From the NCBI GenBank assembly GCA_021292105.1, contig CM037874.1, positions 24,168,583 to 24,232,582 on the forward strand: a stretch of 64,000 nt of DNA, in the 5' to 3' direction. How positions within the stretch are numbered: the first letter of the stretch is position 1; every line of letters begins with the position of its first letter. The translations under genes were made by a program, and so were the position numbers. Shown here one piece after another: positions 1 through 11,800 of the stretch. The DNA comes from Anadara kagoshimensis. Lineage: Eukaryota; Mollusca; Bivalvia; Arcoida; Arcidae. The notes beneath the pieces are model-generated. The model searched no databases, had not been told where the DNA came from, and saw only the letters and a list, made by a program, of their open reading frames with translations.

Positions 1-579
1 CTCACAGAATGTTATATATACATTGAAGATGTGCACCTGACTTTATGGAAATATTTCAAGATTTTTTTCTCCATTTTCAGACTTTGAAACTTAGTCACTT
101 TTTTAGCAAGTATTAGAATGGGGGTACTACTTTGTGAACTCAACTCCTCTTACAGTTTCTCTTAATTCAAAGTAATTTTATTGTAACATTTTAGTTGTCT
201 AAATAATAATCAATCAATTTTCAATTAATGTATTCAGAAATATTTCCCCCCTTTTGTACAAATTCTTGTCACAAACTTTTTTGAAAGACAGTTGCCTGGA
301 CAACTTTTGTAATTGGGAGGTACAGATTATTAGCGTATTGTGTCAGGATGGTTTATACCAATCAGGCTTTTGAAGCTCACCTTGGACAATTTATATATAT
401 CAACAATAATTTTAAATACATTTAAATTATTTCTAAAACAAAGGTTTTATTTTTATTTTTATTTTTTTTTTTTCAAATTAATTGTGAATTCAATGAATAA
501 AATTAATAACTTCAACAGTGGTTAATCTGTCAATTGCAAGTCAAGGGAAATAGCTGGGTCATGGTGAAAGTTTTTTTTT
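1..579. other. AT-rich non-genic DNA
   Basis: No exon with coding character and no recognisable repeat was seen. The stretch is low-complexity AT-rich sequence with T-runs. A short frame near 340-525 is rich in Phe, Leu and Tyr, as expected of translated AT-rich DNA. Confidence 0.6.
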
Positions 580-1067
580 GTGATGATGACACTATGGCGA
601 TGATGATGTGGCATGATGATCTGGTAAAGATGATGACAATCAATAATGATGATGATGACATTCAGTTCTGCTGTTGCCGATGATGATGATGATGATGATG
701 AGATGATGATATTACATGAGGAGATATAATTATGATGTTGATGATGATGTGACATGAGGAGATATGATGATGATGTCACCATGATGATGATTTGTGACAC
801 GAGGAGATATGATAATGATGTTGATGATGGTGATGACATGAGTTCTGTTAATGCCGATGATGATAATGATTATCGTGATGAAGATGTAGTGATGGTAGTG
901 GTGAAAATAAGCTCTGCTGCTATGAATGATGATGGTGATGATGACGATGTGACTTGACGAACTATGATGATGATTATGATGGTGACGTTGAGTTCCTGTT
1001 GCTACCGATGATGATGATGTGGCAATGATGACATTCAGTACTGCTGAGCACTGCCGATAGATGATGC

Positions 1068-1108
<41 letters not shown>

Positions 1109-1500
1109 ATGAAGATGGTGTGGATGATGATGATGATGGTGGTGATGACATTCAGTTCTGCTGCTGTCGATGATGATAATAATTCACGATGATGATGATG
1201 ATAACAAGCCAATGTCTTCATGCTGATGATGTGACATGATGATGATGATGACATTCAGTACTGCTGCCAGATAATATTGATGATTATGTGACACGAAGAG
1301 CTATGATGATGATGGGACCATATTAATGATGTAACATGAGGATTTCTTAAAATGATTAACATAATGGTGGTGGTGATTGTCATGGCATGGGTTCTACTGC
1401 TGCTGCTAATGACGACGATGATGATGATGATAATGATGATATCTTCATGTTGATGATCAAAATGTGATATGAGGAGTGATAATGATGAGATGGTGGTGAT
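580..1500. repeat. GAT-rich interrupted trinucleotide tract
   Basis: About 900 bp dominated by GAT/ATG triplets, with a short pure CTG run near 1068-1090. A longer phrase containing ATGACATTCAG, a run of CTG and then CGATGATGAT recurs near 652, 1027, 1144 and 1246, so the tract also has a loose higher-order structure. Apparent His/Ser-rich (minus) and Asp-rich (plus) frames are products of the triplet repeat and look unlike a gene. Confidence 0.9.
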
Positions 1501-2030
1501 TGCAGATCCAGTTTGGGTTTTCTTCCAGTCAACTGCGTTTTAGTGGAGTTATGCCCCTTTTACTTTGTGAATTTTATCAAATGATGGTTCTCTGGACTTT
1601 TTTTCCGTTACGCTTGAGATATTTCACTCAGATTTGGGGTTGGGTGTTGGTCTTTAGTAGACTCTCTTGGTTTTTGAAAAATTGAAAATTTATATTTATG
1701 CGAATTACTTAGTTTACTCAATTGACAAACATTGCGTGTCATGTCCATTTTGACATTGTAACATATTTATACGTTAGAACCTAACAACTTGCATATAAAA
1801 AGCAGACTTGTTGTTAGAAGCTTCCCGATCACAGTACAGTATCTATTATTTGCATGATTTCATTTATTATTGATTCATTAGACAAATCTCAGTTTCAAGT
1901 GCACATTTTTTTTATCAAATTGCTCAGTTTAGCTGATGCTTCAGTACCTTCAGTACTTTGATTAACATTTCTTGTGATAATGCCGTAGGATTTCAGTTAT
2001 TTGTAGGTATTGACATGACGATCATTTGAT
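1501..2030. other. Non-genic DNA between two repeats
   Basis: AT-rich sequence with no exon-like open frame and no repeat seen. It leads into the 145-bp tandem array that follows. Confidence 0.5.
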
Positions 2031-3270
2031 AACATAGATCAGGTCATGGGTTCAAAGGTCAAGGTCACAGATGTCCAAGAATACCAAATAGTTAATTATC
2101 TGCAAACTATGAATTTTTTGTATAGCATGTATATCAGAAAATTGTAGGTAATGGCACAATGGTCATTTTGATATATGAATAAAGTCATGGGTTCAAAGGT
2201 CAAGTCACAGATGTAAACAAGTACTGAAATGGTTAATTATCTCAAAAACTGTAGCTTTTTGTATAGGCATGTATATTGGAATATGTAGGTATTGGCCTAA
2301 CGATCATTTTGATATATGAATGAAGGTCATAGGTTCAAAGATCAAGGTCATAGACGCGAACAAATACTTAAATGGTTAATTATCTCAAAAACTATAAACA
2401 TTTGTATAGGCAATGTATATTGGAATATTGTAGTTATTGGCCTAATGATCATTTGATATATGAATGAAGTTCATAGGTTCAAAGGTCAAGGTCATAGAAT
2501 TGAACGAATACTTAAATGGTTTAATTATCTCAAAAACTATAAACTTTTTGTATAGGCATGTATATTGGAATATTGTAGGTATTGGCCTATCGATCATTTT
2601 GATAAATGAATGAAGGTCATAGGTTTCAAAGTCAAGGTCATAGATGCAATGAATACTTAAATGGTTAATTATCTCAAAAACTTTAAACTTTTTGTATAGG
2701 CATGTATATTAGAATAAGGTACGTATTGGCTAACGATCATTTTGATATATGAATGAAGGTCATAGGTTCAAAGGTCAAGGTCATAGACACGAACGAATAC
2801 TTAAATGGTTAATTATCTCAAAAACTATAAACTTTTGTATAGGCATGTATATTGAATATTGTAGGCATTTGCACAACAATCATTTTGATATATGAATGAA
2901 GGTCATAGGTTCAAAGGTCAGGTCATCAGATGCAAACGAATACTTAAATGGTTAATTATCTCAAAAACTATAAACTTTTTGTATAGGCATGTATATTGGA
3001 ATATTGTAGGTATTGGCCCAATGCACATTTTAATATACAGATGTTTTAGCTATTTATAAATAATGTATTGTAGCTAGACTTTAAATATGTTATATATAGG
3101 CATACTTATATAATAATTATTATAATTAATTTGCAAAAATACTTGCATATTATTGGCCCTTACTGCTGAAAATTTTGATATTCTTGTATTAATGTCATTG
3201 ACCATGAACCTCTGCATAAGATATGTACTCTTCCTCAGGTGAGCGTTAAGGCCCATGGGCCTCTTGTTTT
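2031..3270 (+). mobile_element. Helitron-like tandem-repeat element, copy 1
   Basis: About seven diverged tandem units of roughly 144 bp. Each contains variants of GGTTCAAAGGTCAAGGTCA, ATGGTTAATTATCTC and TTGTATAGGCATGTATATT. The array ends near 3234-3268 in CAGGTGAGCG, then the palindrome GGCCCATGGGCC, then TCTTGTT. The same unit and the same end occur at 14.9-17.2 kb. A tandem array inside one element that ends in a hairpin is typical of non-autonomous Helitron/Helentron (pearl or HINE-type) elements known from bivalves. I infer that class; no Rep/helicase gene is present. The 5' end is not defined here. Confidence 0.75.
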
Positions 3271-5149
3271 TTCTGTATGTAGTCTTTAGATACTAGTAGT
3301 ACATGTACATGTATATTTTATGAATAACAAAGTTATATAGCACCTGTACTCAGTAGATAGTGTAAAACACTTTTCATAACATCTTATTAACATTTCAAAT
3401 TTGAGACCATCCAGTAATGTACTACACTGTTAGTGTACATGTAGTTTTCTTAAGTGAAGTACCGGTAGTTACATGAGTATTATTCTTGATAAAACTTTCA
3501 CTTTGACCATTTCTGAATACAATTTTGCCTCTCACTGCCTAATTATGAATCCGACTCTGCAGATTTGAGTTTTCATAAGTACAACCATGTGTTATTTCTT
3601 ATTCTCTGCCTGACAAAAAGGGAACTGATTATCAATTATTCAACACTTTAATTGAGTACTTGAAACCTGGTCACAATCTATCAGTTGTTGATCATAATCA
3701 ATCATCAGCACATCACTAACTTTCAATTTTAAATTATTTACTTTTCAAATTTACCTGTTTTTAGTCATGTGTCTTTTTTTGCCATTAACCCAGTACAAGT
3801 ACTAGTAATTAAATACCTGCTATAACAGGTAACAGGAACCTGTAACAGGTGTATTTGTATTTTATATTGATATAAAACTTGCTGATGATATTGATCAAAA
3901 TTTATACAACAAAATATCACCCATTTTCTAATAATTATCCGCTACATTATCTAAGTATCCGTCGTTATTATAAGCTTATTTTATATAAGATAATACTGAT
4001 TTATCTTTATTACTTGATGACAACATATTGATTTTTATGTTTTAACAATATACTTAACATGCTAAAAAATGTTGCATGGAAAAAAATCGGATTAGATCAA
4101 AATTTAATGACTAAAATGTAACTAAAAGTATATATTAGACACAACACGCTACCAGGTAGAGTACTTTGTTGTAAGGATTGCGTAGCAGTTATTGTGTATA
4201 TGAAGTGGTATGTTTATATAAGTTTTTGTTGCTGGTACTTTCTTTTTATTTCTTTCAAGATTTACTACCATAATTTTCTTTTGGAAACAACTCTGCAATG
4301 TTGGGGACGATTTGTCTCTCAAGAGACTTCTTTAGCTTCTGTTTTGGCATAATATTTTAAATGCATTTCAAGTCGTCATTTATTTAAAACTATTACAAAA
4401 CATTTCAGATAATTATGTAAACTGAAATCTAAAAATTAAGGGAACACATTAAAGCACCTAGAGATTAATTTCTATATGGGATAAAACTTTTGACTGAAAA
4501 TCCACTTTCTCTAAATTGGGTTTCTTTTAAGATCTTCACAGAATACCGCTAGATAGTAACCATGAGATACACCACAAACCATTACAAGTTTCATTTTTTC
4601 CTTGTGAGCTCATTGGTAAATAGACATTTAAAGTATTCTTCCTTGTGTGAGCTTAATTTATTTTGCAGTTTGATATTTTTTAAGCTTATTCATACTTTAA
4701 TTAATAATATAATCATCCATTTAAAATGCTCATTCCCAAAAGGTGAATAAGCCTTCCCACCTTTTAGCGTGAAATACCACATATCGGCCACATGGTTATA
4801 TACAGCTTCGTTCATTGTTGAAGACATTTCTCTTTAATATATTAGACATGATGGATGTTGTAAGGGTAAATTTAAATTTTGCTTATTTTGGTTTTGCTGT
4901 TTTATGCATTGTGAATTTTAATTGAAGTTTTTTTTCAATTTTAACTTATTTAATTAAGTCAATTTTTGAAATTTAATTTCAGTAAATTTTGTTAGTTTGA
5001 CAAATTCAATTTGTCAGTTAAGAGTTTTTCTTTTTATTGTGTATTAATTTGTATATTATGTTGTTAAATATGTTTAAAACCATTTTGAATTGATTACCGG
5101 TAACCAGCCTAAGAACTAAGTACCAATACATGTTTCGGTACAGATGTCT
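3271..5149. other. AT-rich intergenic DNA, nothing recognised
   Basis: No exon, RNA gene or repeat family was identified. The frame at 4562-4750 has no recognisable similarity and no splice context. Confidence 0.5.
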
Positions 5150-5370
5150 CTAAAGCACACACAGACCACATTGCATCTCATTGTTTAGGTTCAAATCTCA
5201 CTCGGGACAGATTCAAGTGTATGAAAAGTTTCTGTTTGTCATTTCACTTGCTGAAAGTTGACAGTTTTTCCGGGGCATTCTGGTTACCTCCACCATTCTT
5301 GAACTAACCACCTCGAGATAAGTGAAAGAATCTTGACTGGGGCATAAAACTCCATTATACCATTAATGGC
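5150..5370 (+). mobile_element. SINE-B copy (tRNA-related)
   Basis: A copy of the repeat here called SINE-B. It has a B-box-like stretch (GGTTCAAATCTCACTCG, about 5188), then the family body CTGGTTACCTCCACCATTC. It ends in the tail CGAGATAAGTGAAAGAATC plus TTGACTGGGGCATAAAACTC. The same body and tail occur near 12.0, 13.3, 46.0 and 51.9 kb. Confidence 0.7.
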
Positions 5371-7026
5371 TTACAGACTGGCCTAAACTGAAAATCTTGT
5401 TGATTTAATTTTACATGGGCATCATCAAGATTTTATATCTATAGATAAGTTAAGACCATAAGTGTTACTTCTTTCAATGTACTAGTATATGTTGATGCAC
5501 AATTTTTATCATGAAAACATCTCGATACACCATTTTATGAAGATAATAGTTTTTGTGAAATGCACATGTAACTGTGCATGTACTCACTATATAGCTCACA
5601 CATGAAGGAAACACTGACACATAAATGTCATAATATTTTTTGTATTTTCACATTGACTTATTGACTTTTTGTATATATATGTATATATACCGGTACACAC
5701 TTTTAATGTCAATGCCAGATGTGATGTATTGATATATAAATGTATTGTCTAAAGATGTAACACAGATAATAATAAACATATTTACAGTAAAATACAAACA
5801 CCTCAAGCTGTTAGTCTAAAGGAAAAGTCAGATAAATATGATGTAAAATGCAACATTCCAACAATAAGGCATAATACTGCCATATGCATGTATAATATGT
5901 ATAATATGATATATTGACTTTTCTTGCAGTTTTTCTAGTAATGTTACCATTTAGGATTGTCATTGATAGATCAATATATCATCGATAAAGCCATTGATAC
6001 GATATATCGATACATTTTTTGAGTATCAATATCAACAAAAATGGCTCCCAGTTCATGGCTGAGGGAGGAGTAGTCAGTGATACATAGATGAAACTGGTTT
6101 TTAATGCATTATAAAATGTATAATTTTTAGAACCTGTCATTTTAATGACAAACTGACATGCAAAACAGAGTGCATATAATATGAGAAACATTTAAGATGA
6201 CATCAGACATGCAAAATATTGGTGAAAAATTATCTCTTTATAACAGATCCAACAAAAATTAAACTACATGTATTTTAATCATAATTCCGATATTTCAATA
6301 CATCAATTTATTGATACATTTTTCAGTTGATATATCGATATTGAAATTATTACATGTAGTTGAATGAATTTCAGTTTCAATAATCAATATCCCTGAAAAA
6401 TTTTAATTGACAACATCTTGATGATGCCTATCAATTTTCTGTCAAATTCACAATTAAAAATTTCAAAAATTAAAAAAAAATTAATTATTTACAAATGGTG
6501 TTTTTTGTAGCCAATTGATCTAAATTTGAACTCATGACATTGACTATTTTGTGTGGGATGTGTTGTATATAATCCTTATTTTAACAAAAAGTAGATGTTT
6601 TATCCCAAATTGTTCAATTTTAAGTTTACCCATTTGGTTTGATTAGAATTAAAAAACAAGCTTTGTAGAGAGAGAAAAAAAAAATTATCATTTAGTTGTT
6701 TAGTGAGTGAGAAAGATTAGTCAAATTTAATTGGGGTGGGGGTGGGGGGGTCTAAACTCTCGAGTTTGTTATCACTTGAAGGTTTTTTGTACAAGTATTA
6801 CATCTCTGCACTGTAGTAGTCTCTATTGTAAAACTGTAGTTTTCTCTCATCTAGTCACACTCTCTCAAATTTATATTGTCGTGTTATTGTTAGTAAGATG
6901 TAGTATATCATATTAAAAGTATAGTAAAACCTGTATATATAGACTATTCATGGGACCTACTGGTATGTATAGTGGACAGGTGGTCTATATATAGAGTTGA
7001 TTACTAGCAGGTTTTGCTGAAGAAAT
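5371..7026. other. AT-rich intergenic DNA with a small foldback
   Basis: No gene was seen. Bases 6923-7020 form an imperfect inverted repeat: GTAAAACCTGTATATATAGAC on the left matches GTCTATATATAGAG and CAGGTTTT on the right. This resembles a short MITE. Confidence 0.5.
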
Positions 7027-7328
7027 ACTGTAGATTGCTTTTTATCACTAGAGATTTATTAACGGATATTTAGATTCATATAACACACAAATAACCCTAG
7101 AATCGCGAAAATGAAAAAGCCAAATTGCAAAACATGCCAGCAATCATTTATGACCAGTGGATTTATATATAACATGACAAAACACCTTAGGAAAGGGAGC
7201 TAATTGCTTATCGATCACAGATTTTAATATTTACATGAATTGTGGTTGTGAATTTACATATTCACGAAATGATGCTTAGGGGTCAGCTCACAAAATATGA
7301 TACTCGTGAATTCAAAGTAATCTACAGT
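7027..7328. mobile_element. MITE with ACTGTAGATTGCTT-type ends
   Basis: The element starts ACTGTAGATTGCTTTT and ends AAGTAATCTACAGT, which are near-perfect terminal inverted repeats. It is about 300 bp, has no open frame, and carries internal CGCGAAAAT/ATTCACGAA inverted motifs. This fits a non-autonomous DNA transposon; the superfamily is not determined. Confidence 0.7.
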
Positions 7329-7458
7329 AATTGAATGATATGTTTTATTTTATATGTGCATATCAAAAAATCATATTTTCACATTTTAATTAAGAGAACA
7401 AGGATCATAAGGTGTTTAACTCCATATTAGGATTTTATTTTGTAAATTGTTTGATTAC

Positions 7459-8281
7459 CGTATTACAATTTTGATATAAGTGAAATATTTTTGACTAGGA
7501 CGTATTACAATTTTGGTATAAGTGAAATATTCTTGACTAGGATGTATTACAATTTGATATAAGTGAAACAATCTTGACTAGGACGTATTACAATTTTGAT
7601 ATAAGTGAAATAATCTTGACTAGGACGTATTACAATTTTGGTATAAGTGAAATATTCTTGACTAGGACGTATTACAATTTGATATAAGTGAAATAATCTT
7701 GACTAGGACGTATTACAATTTTGGTATAAGTGAAATAATCTTGACTAGGACGTATTACAATTTGATATAAGTGAAATATTCTTGACTAGGACGTATTACA
7801 ATTTTGATATAAGTGAAATAATCTTGACTAGGACGTATTACAATTTTGATATAAGTGAAATAATCTTGACTAGGACGTATTACAATTTTGATATAAGTGA
7901 AATAATCTTGACTAGGACGTATTACAATTTTGGTATAAGTGAAATATTCTTGACTAGGACGTATTACAATTTGATATAAGTGAAATAATCTTGACTAGGA
8001 CGTATTACAATTTTGGTATAAGTGAAATAATCTTGACTAGGACGTATTACAATTTGATATAAGTGAAATATTCTTGACTAGGACGTATTACAATTTTGAT
8101 ATAAGTGAAATAATCTTGACTAGGACGTATTACAATTTTGATATAAGTGAAATATTCTTGACTAGGACGTATTACAATTTTGATATAAGTGAAATATTCT
8201 TGACTAGGACGTATTACAATTTTGATATAAGTGAAATATTCTTGACTGGGACGTTAAACATCATCAATCAACTCAACTCAA
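7459..8281 (+). repeat. 42-bp minisatellite derived from a SINE tail
   Basis: About 19 tandem units of 41-42 bp: GACTAGGACGTATTACAATT followed by TTGATATAAGTGAAATAATC and TT. Units differ mainly by one T in the T-run, by GAT/GGT, and by ATAATC/ATATTC. The last unit runs into CTTGACTGGGACGTTAAACA plus TCATCAATCAACTCAACTC, the 3' tail of the SINE-B/SINE-C families elsewhere in this window. The unit therefore looks like a tandemly amplified SINE 3' end. Because 42 is divisible by three, full-length units give an open frame with a 14-residue repeat (TRTYYNFDISEIIL), which is probably not coding. Confidence 0.9.
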
Positions 8282-8803
8282 CAATTTTGATTACAATAAG
8301 ACCATTCTTTATGGTATAGGCACAGTACTATATACAATGTATATATATACAAATACTTAAAAATCAGTATGACTGGCCACTCTGATGGTATTTATAGCAC
8401 CAAGAAATTATGTATGTACATTCAAAACTACTTTCATTTCTAACAAGTATCAAGCTTTAGTTTGATTTAACTTGATTGACTTCAACATTTCATTGAGTAA
8501 ATTTTTAATTACATTTCATATAAAGACCTACATGTATTTATTGGAAATTTAAAAAAATATAAAAAGGATTTTAAGAAGGAATATAAATTGATTGATATAT
8601 CATTGAAAAATATTTTCTGAAATCTGATCCTTACCAGTACTTAAAACAATAAGGTTCTGTCATCATGATTACCGGGTAAATATTGCCAGGTAAATCTATA
8701 TTGTATATCAAATAAATTACCTTCAACATATTTTGTTCTGATTTTTGTAAAATGTTGGGTTTTTTTGTTGTTTTTTTTTTATAATAAATCTACATATTTT
8801 TAG
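8282..8803. other. Sequence upstream of the first recognised VMP1 exon
   Basis: AT-rich DNA ending in a pyrimidine-rich stretch and TAG at 8801-8803, which looks like a splice acceptor. If so, an upstream noncoding VMP1 exon and the promoter lie further 5'. I could not locate them in the window. Confidence 0.4.
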
Positions 8804-8875
8804 ATAGACAGGTTGTTAGAGGCTGATAAAGAAGAACATAAAGTGAATGTAGGCGTGAATCAAACACAAGTATCC
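8804..8875 (+). other. VMP1: Probable 5'UTR part of the first VMP1 coding exon
   Basis: The segment follows an acceptor-like T-rich tract ending TTTTTAG and is in frame with the VMP1 start codon. The frame is open up to the acceptor, so coding from an upstream exon is formally possible. Starting at the ATG at 8876 gives a head of about 34 residues before the conserved basic/acidic motif, matching the usual length of the family's N-terminus, so I treat this part as untranslated. Confidence 0.5.
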
Positions 8876-11800
8876 ATGGCAACAAAACGAACACAGTCTT
8901 CAAAATCTAAAGATTTAAATGGTTCTGTTAAAGAAACAAACGAACAACAAAAAATGAGCGTTGAAGTACTTCGAAAAGAAAGAGAGGAGAGAGAAAAGAT
9001 ACTGTTATGGCGGCATCCATTTGTAACACTACAGTTTTGCTTTCTAGAGACTTGTATTTTATTAACATCTTTTGCTAAAAGGTACTTGTATGTTTGTCTT
9101 TATTGAACTTGTCTGTACTCAACACTGGAGAGCTAATTTTATAGCCTTTGCATAAGCATATATGTCAGCATTCATGAAGGGTTCATTATAAGTTAATGAT
9201 TCTTAACTCAATCACTCTACCACACTCGGTCATTTAAAATTATGCCATTGACATTGTGAGGTATGAAAGTTATAGATATTACTTTAATTTTTTTATTTTA
9301 AAAAACTAATCTTTTCTGGAAATTCAATACTATATAAATATGCTGAAAATTTAACCATAGAATTTGATGAAAGTGAGCATGCTTTATGAATATTTACAAT
9401 ATGATTGTACCTCTCTTCGATGAAACAAACAGAAGCATTTGTATTGCAATTCTCCTTAAAAGACAATTAGGGTCATGACCCTTGATGCTTATGATTAAGA
9501 AACATTTTTTAAATTATTACTACCCGGTACTCAGTCTGTTAATTGTCGGCAACTTGATTTCTCATTATCGTCTAATACAACTGGGATGTTAACGAATTCA
9601 ACTTTTAATACCATACTAGAATGAATAAATAGGAAAACAAAAAATAAAGTAATTTAAAATCCCAGAATTAAAATTTAAAAGGCATTGAAAATTTCTGAAT
9701 TTTGAAGACTTGAATGTCATTCTATCGAAAGATGACATCTTGTCCCTTACAGGATGATGTTTTGTGATTGTCTTTTGATTATGATGTCACTATAGGTCAT
9801 GTGGTCATGGGAGATACACTATCTTGCATTACCTCTTGTAATATCATGATCAGAATGTCATTTCTTAAATGAAGTTACTGCAAATGTTCAATTGTTTGTG
9901 ATGGTAACTTTGAGACACATGTAATTGGAACTTCAACATTTAAGTACATGTGGCTTTGTGACTTTTATATGTACTGAATAATTTTAGTTTTTTACGAGCC
10001 TTAGTTTATTCAAAGATCATGATTAGTCAATAATTGTGCATTTTGTTTTTCAGGTTGTGGACAAGAAAGAAAATTGTATTGTTAGGATTAATTACTCTTG
10101 TTGTATTATATTTAGTTTATAACATTCAGGGATCACATCAAAAGGTATGTAATATCAACAAAAGATTGAATTATTGTTTCTCAGTATTTGCTTTTGAATT
10201 TGGTTTTTAATTAAAAGTCCTACCTTAACTGAAAAGGCTGGGCTATGTCCTCCTGTGGGGCTCCCCTCATGTGTTGTAGGGGCCTCAGTGACCGAGTGGT
10301 CTAAGCTGCACACTAATAGACCACAGAACCTGTCACTGCTTAGATTCATTTCTCATTTGGGAGTTTGCTAACAAAAGGTTGGTGGTTTTCTCCAGGCACT
10401 CTGGTTGTGAGTTCGAGTCCCGCTTGGACCACATGTGGGAAAGTGAATTTTCCTTACCGTTGGCCTTTACTGATTCACCTGGTATCAGTATAATGGACTG
10501 GGGGAGTGGTACGCTTGTCTGTGGCTTACTGACTCTGTAAGCTAGCACGGTAAAGTCGCCCTGAGTGCACGCTAGTACAAGGCAGACCATACAACACACT
10601 CGCACTTCACAAAATTGTTCATAGATTAATCCATAGAGATTAATTAATAGTTCTCGTCGCAAATAGCTGAAAAATTGCTAATGCGACGTTAAGCAACATT
10701 CAACCAACCAACCAACCAGGCACTCTGGTTGCCCCAACCATCCAAAAACTGAAAAATCTTGACTGGGGCATAAAACTTCATGACTTCACTCCCTCGTGGT
10801 GGTGAATATCTTAAAATTAACACTAAATAGACACCACCGCTTTTAAAGCCAGGTTTAGTTATAGGAAGGGTAAGAGGGAAACTTCTAATTAGTATACTGT
10901 AGTTTAATCATACAAGTAACTCAAAAGTGTCAGTTTGTTGCAACAAGAAATATGTATATCTGTTACTATTTTAAGTTGGAACAGTATAGAAAAAGAAAAC
11001 ACTGAAGTTTGAGAATTAGAGATTCCATCTGTTTAGAATTTCAGCCTTATATTTGACACTGAAAATTATGGAATTGAATATGTATGGCTGTATTAGATGT
11101 AAAATAACTGTTTTAATTAAGTTTTCACTATCAGGTTGTTTTATCAAGATTTATTTGAGCCTCAGATCACTGCCTAGGATCAGATCATACTGGGGCAGGT
11201 CATAGTGCTAGGTCCAGAACTCAAGTTGTTTTATCAAGATTTATATGAGCTTCAAATTACTGCCTTTTTCTGCCTAGGATCAGATCATACTAGGGCAAAT
11301 CACAGTGCTCGGTCCAGAACTGAGCACTTCAATATAAATGAAAGAATCTTAACTGGGTGTAAAACATCCTGGCGTCTTGATTGGACTGAAAACATCCTTA
11401 CGGTTCTGTTTTCAAATTGATCAAATTGAACATTTGTTGTGATTACTTTAATACAGGGTGTACCACTATTTTTATTATTTCAGTATGTTAGTGCAATAGA
11501 GAAGACATTTTTATGGTGTGCATACTGGGTTGGTTTAGGTATATTATCATCTGTAGGACTGGGTACTGGTCTTCATACTTTTCTTTTATATTTGGTAAGT
11601 ATGGATATTTTATTTGTTCTGTAATTTGCTAATTTTGACAATGTTTCTGTTTATTTTCAGTGACCATTTTATTTTAGGGCCAACTCTTACTAATTTGCAA
11701 AAATTCAATTCGGACAATTGCTGCTAAAATTTTATTTGTCACTGACTTTCATTGTACGAGCCAGCTTGACTAATGCTACTTAATAGTTGAATAATCTTAA

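Noticed and set aside
522-1254. His/Ser-rich and Asp-rich open frames over the GAT tract
   Set aside because: Translation of a trinucleotide repeat; both strands are open, as expected of such tracts.
7782-8319. Repeat protein with a 14-residue TRTYYNFDISEIIL cycle
   Set aside because: It reads through a SINE-tail minisatellite whose 42-bp unit is divisible by three; one-base length variants break the frame repeatedly.
8804-8875. An N-terminal VMP1 extension starting upstream of ATG 8876
   Set aside because: The frame is open but has no ATG in this exon before 8876, and starting at 8876 already gives the family's usual length (405 versus about 406 aa).
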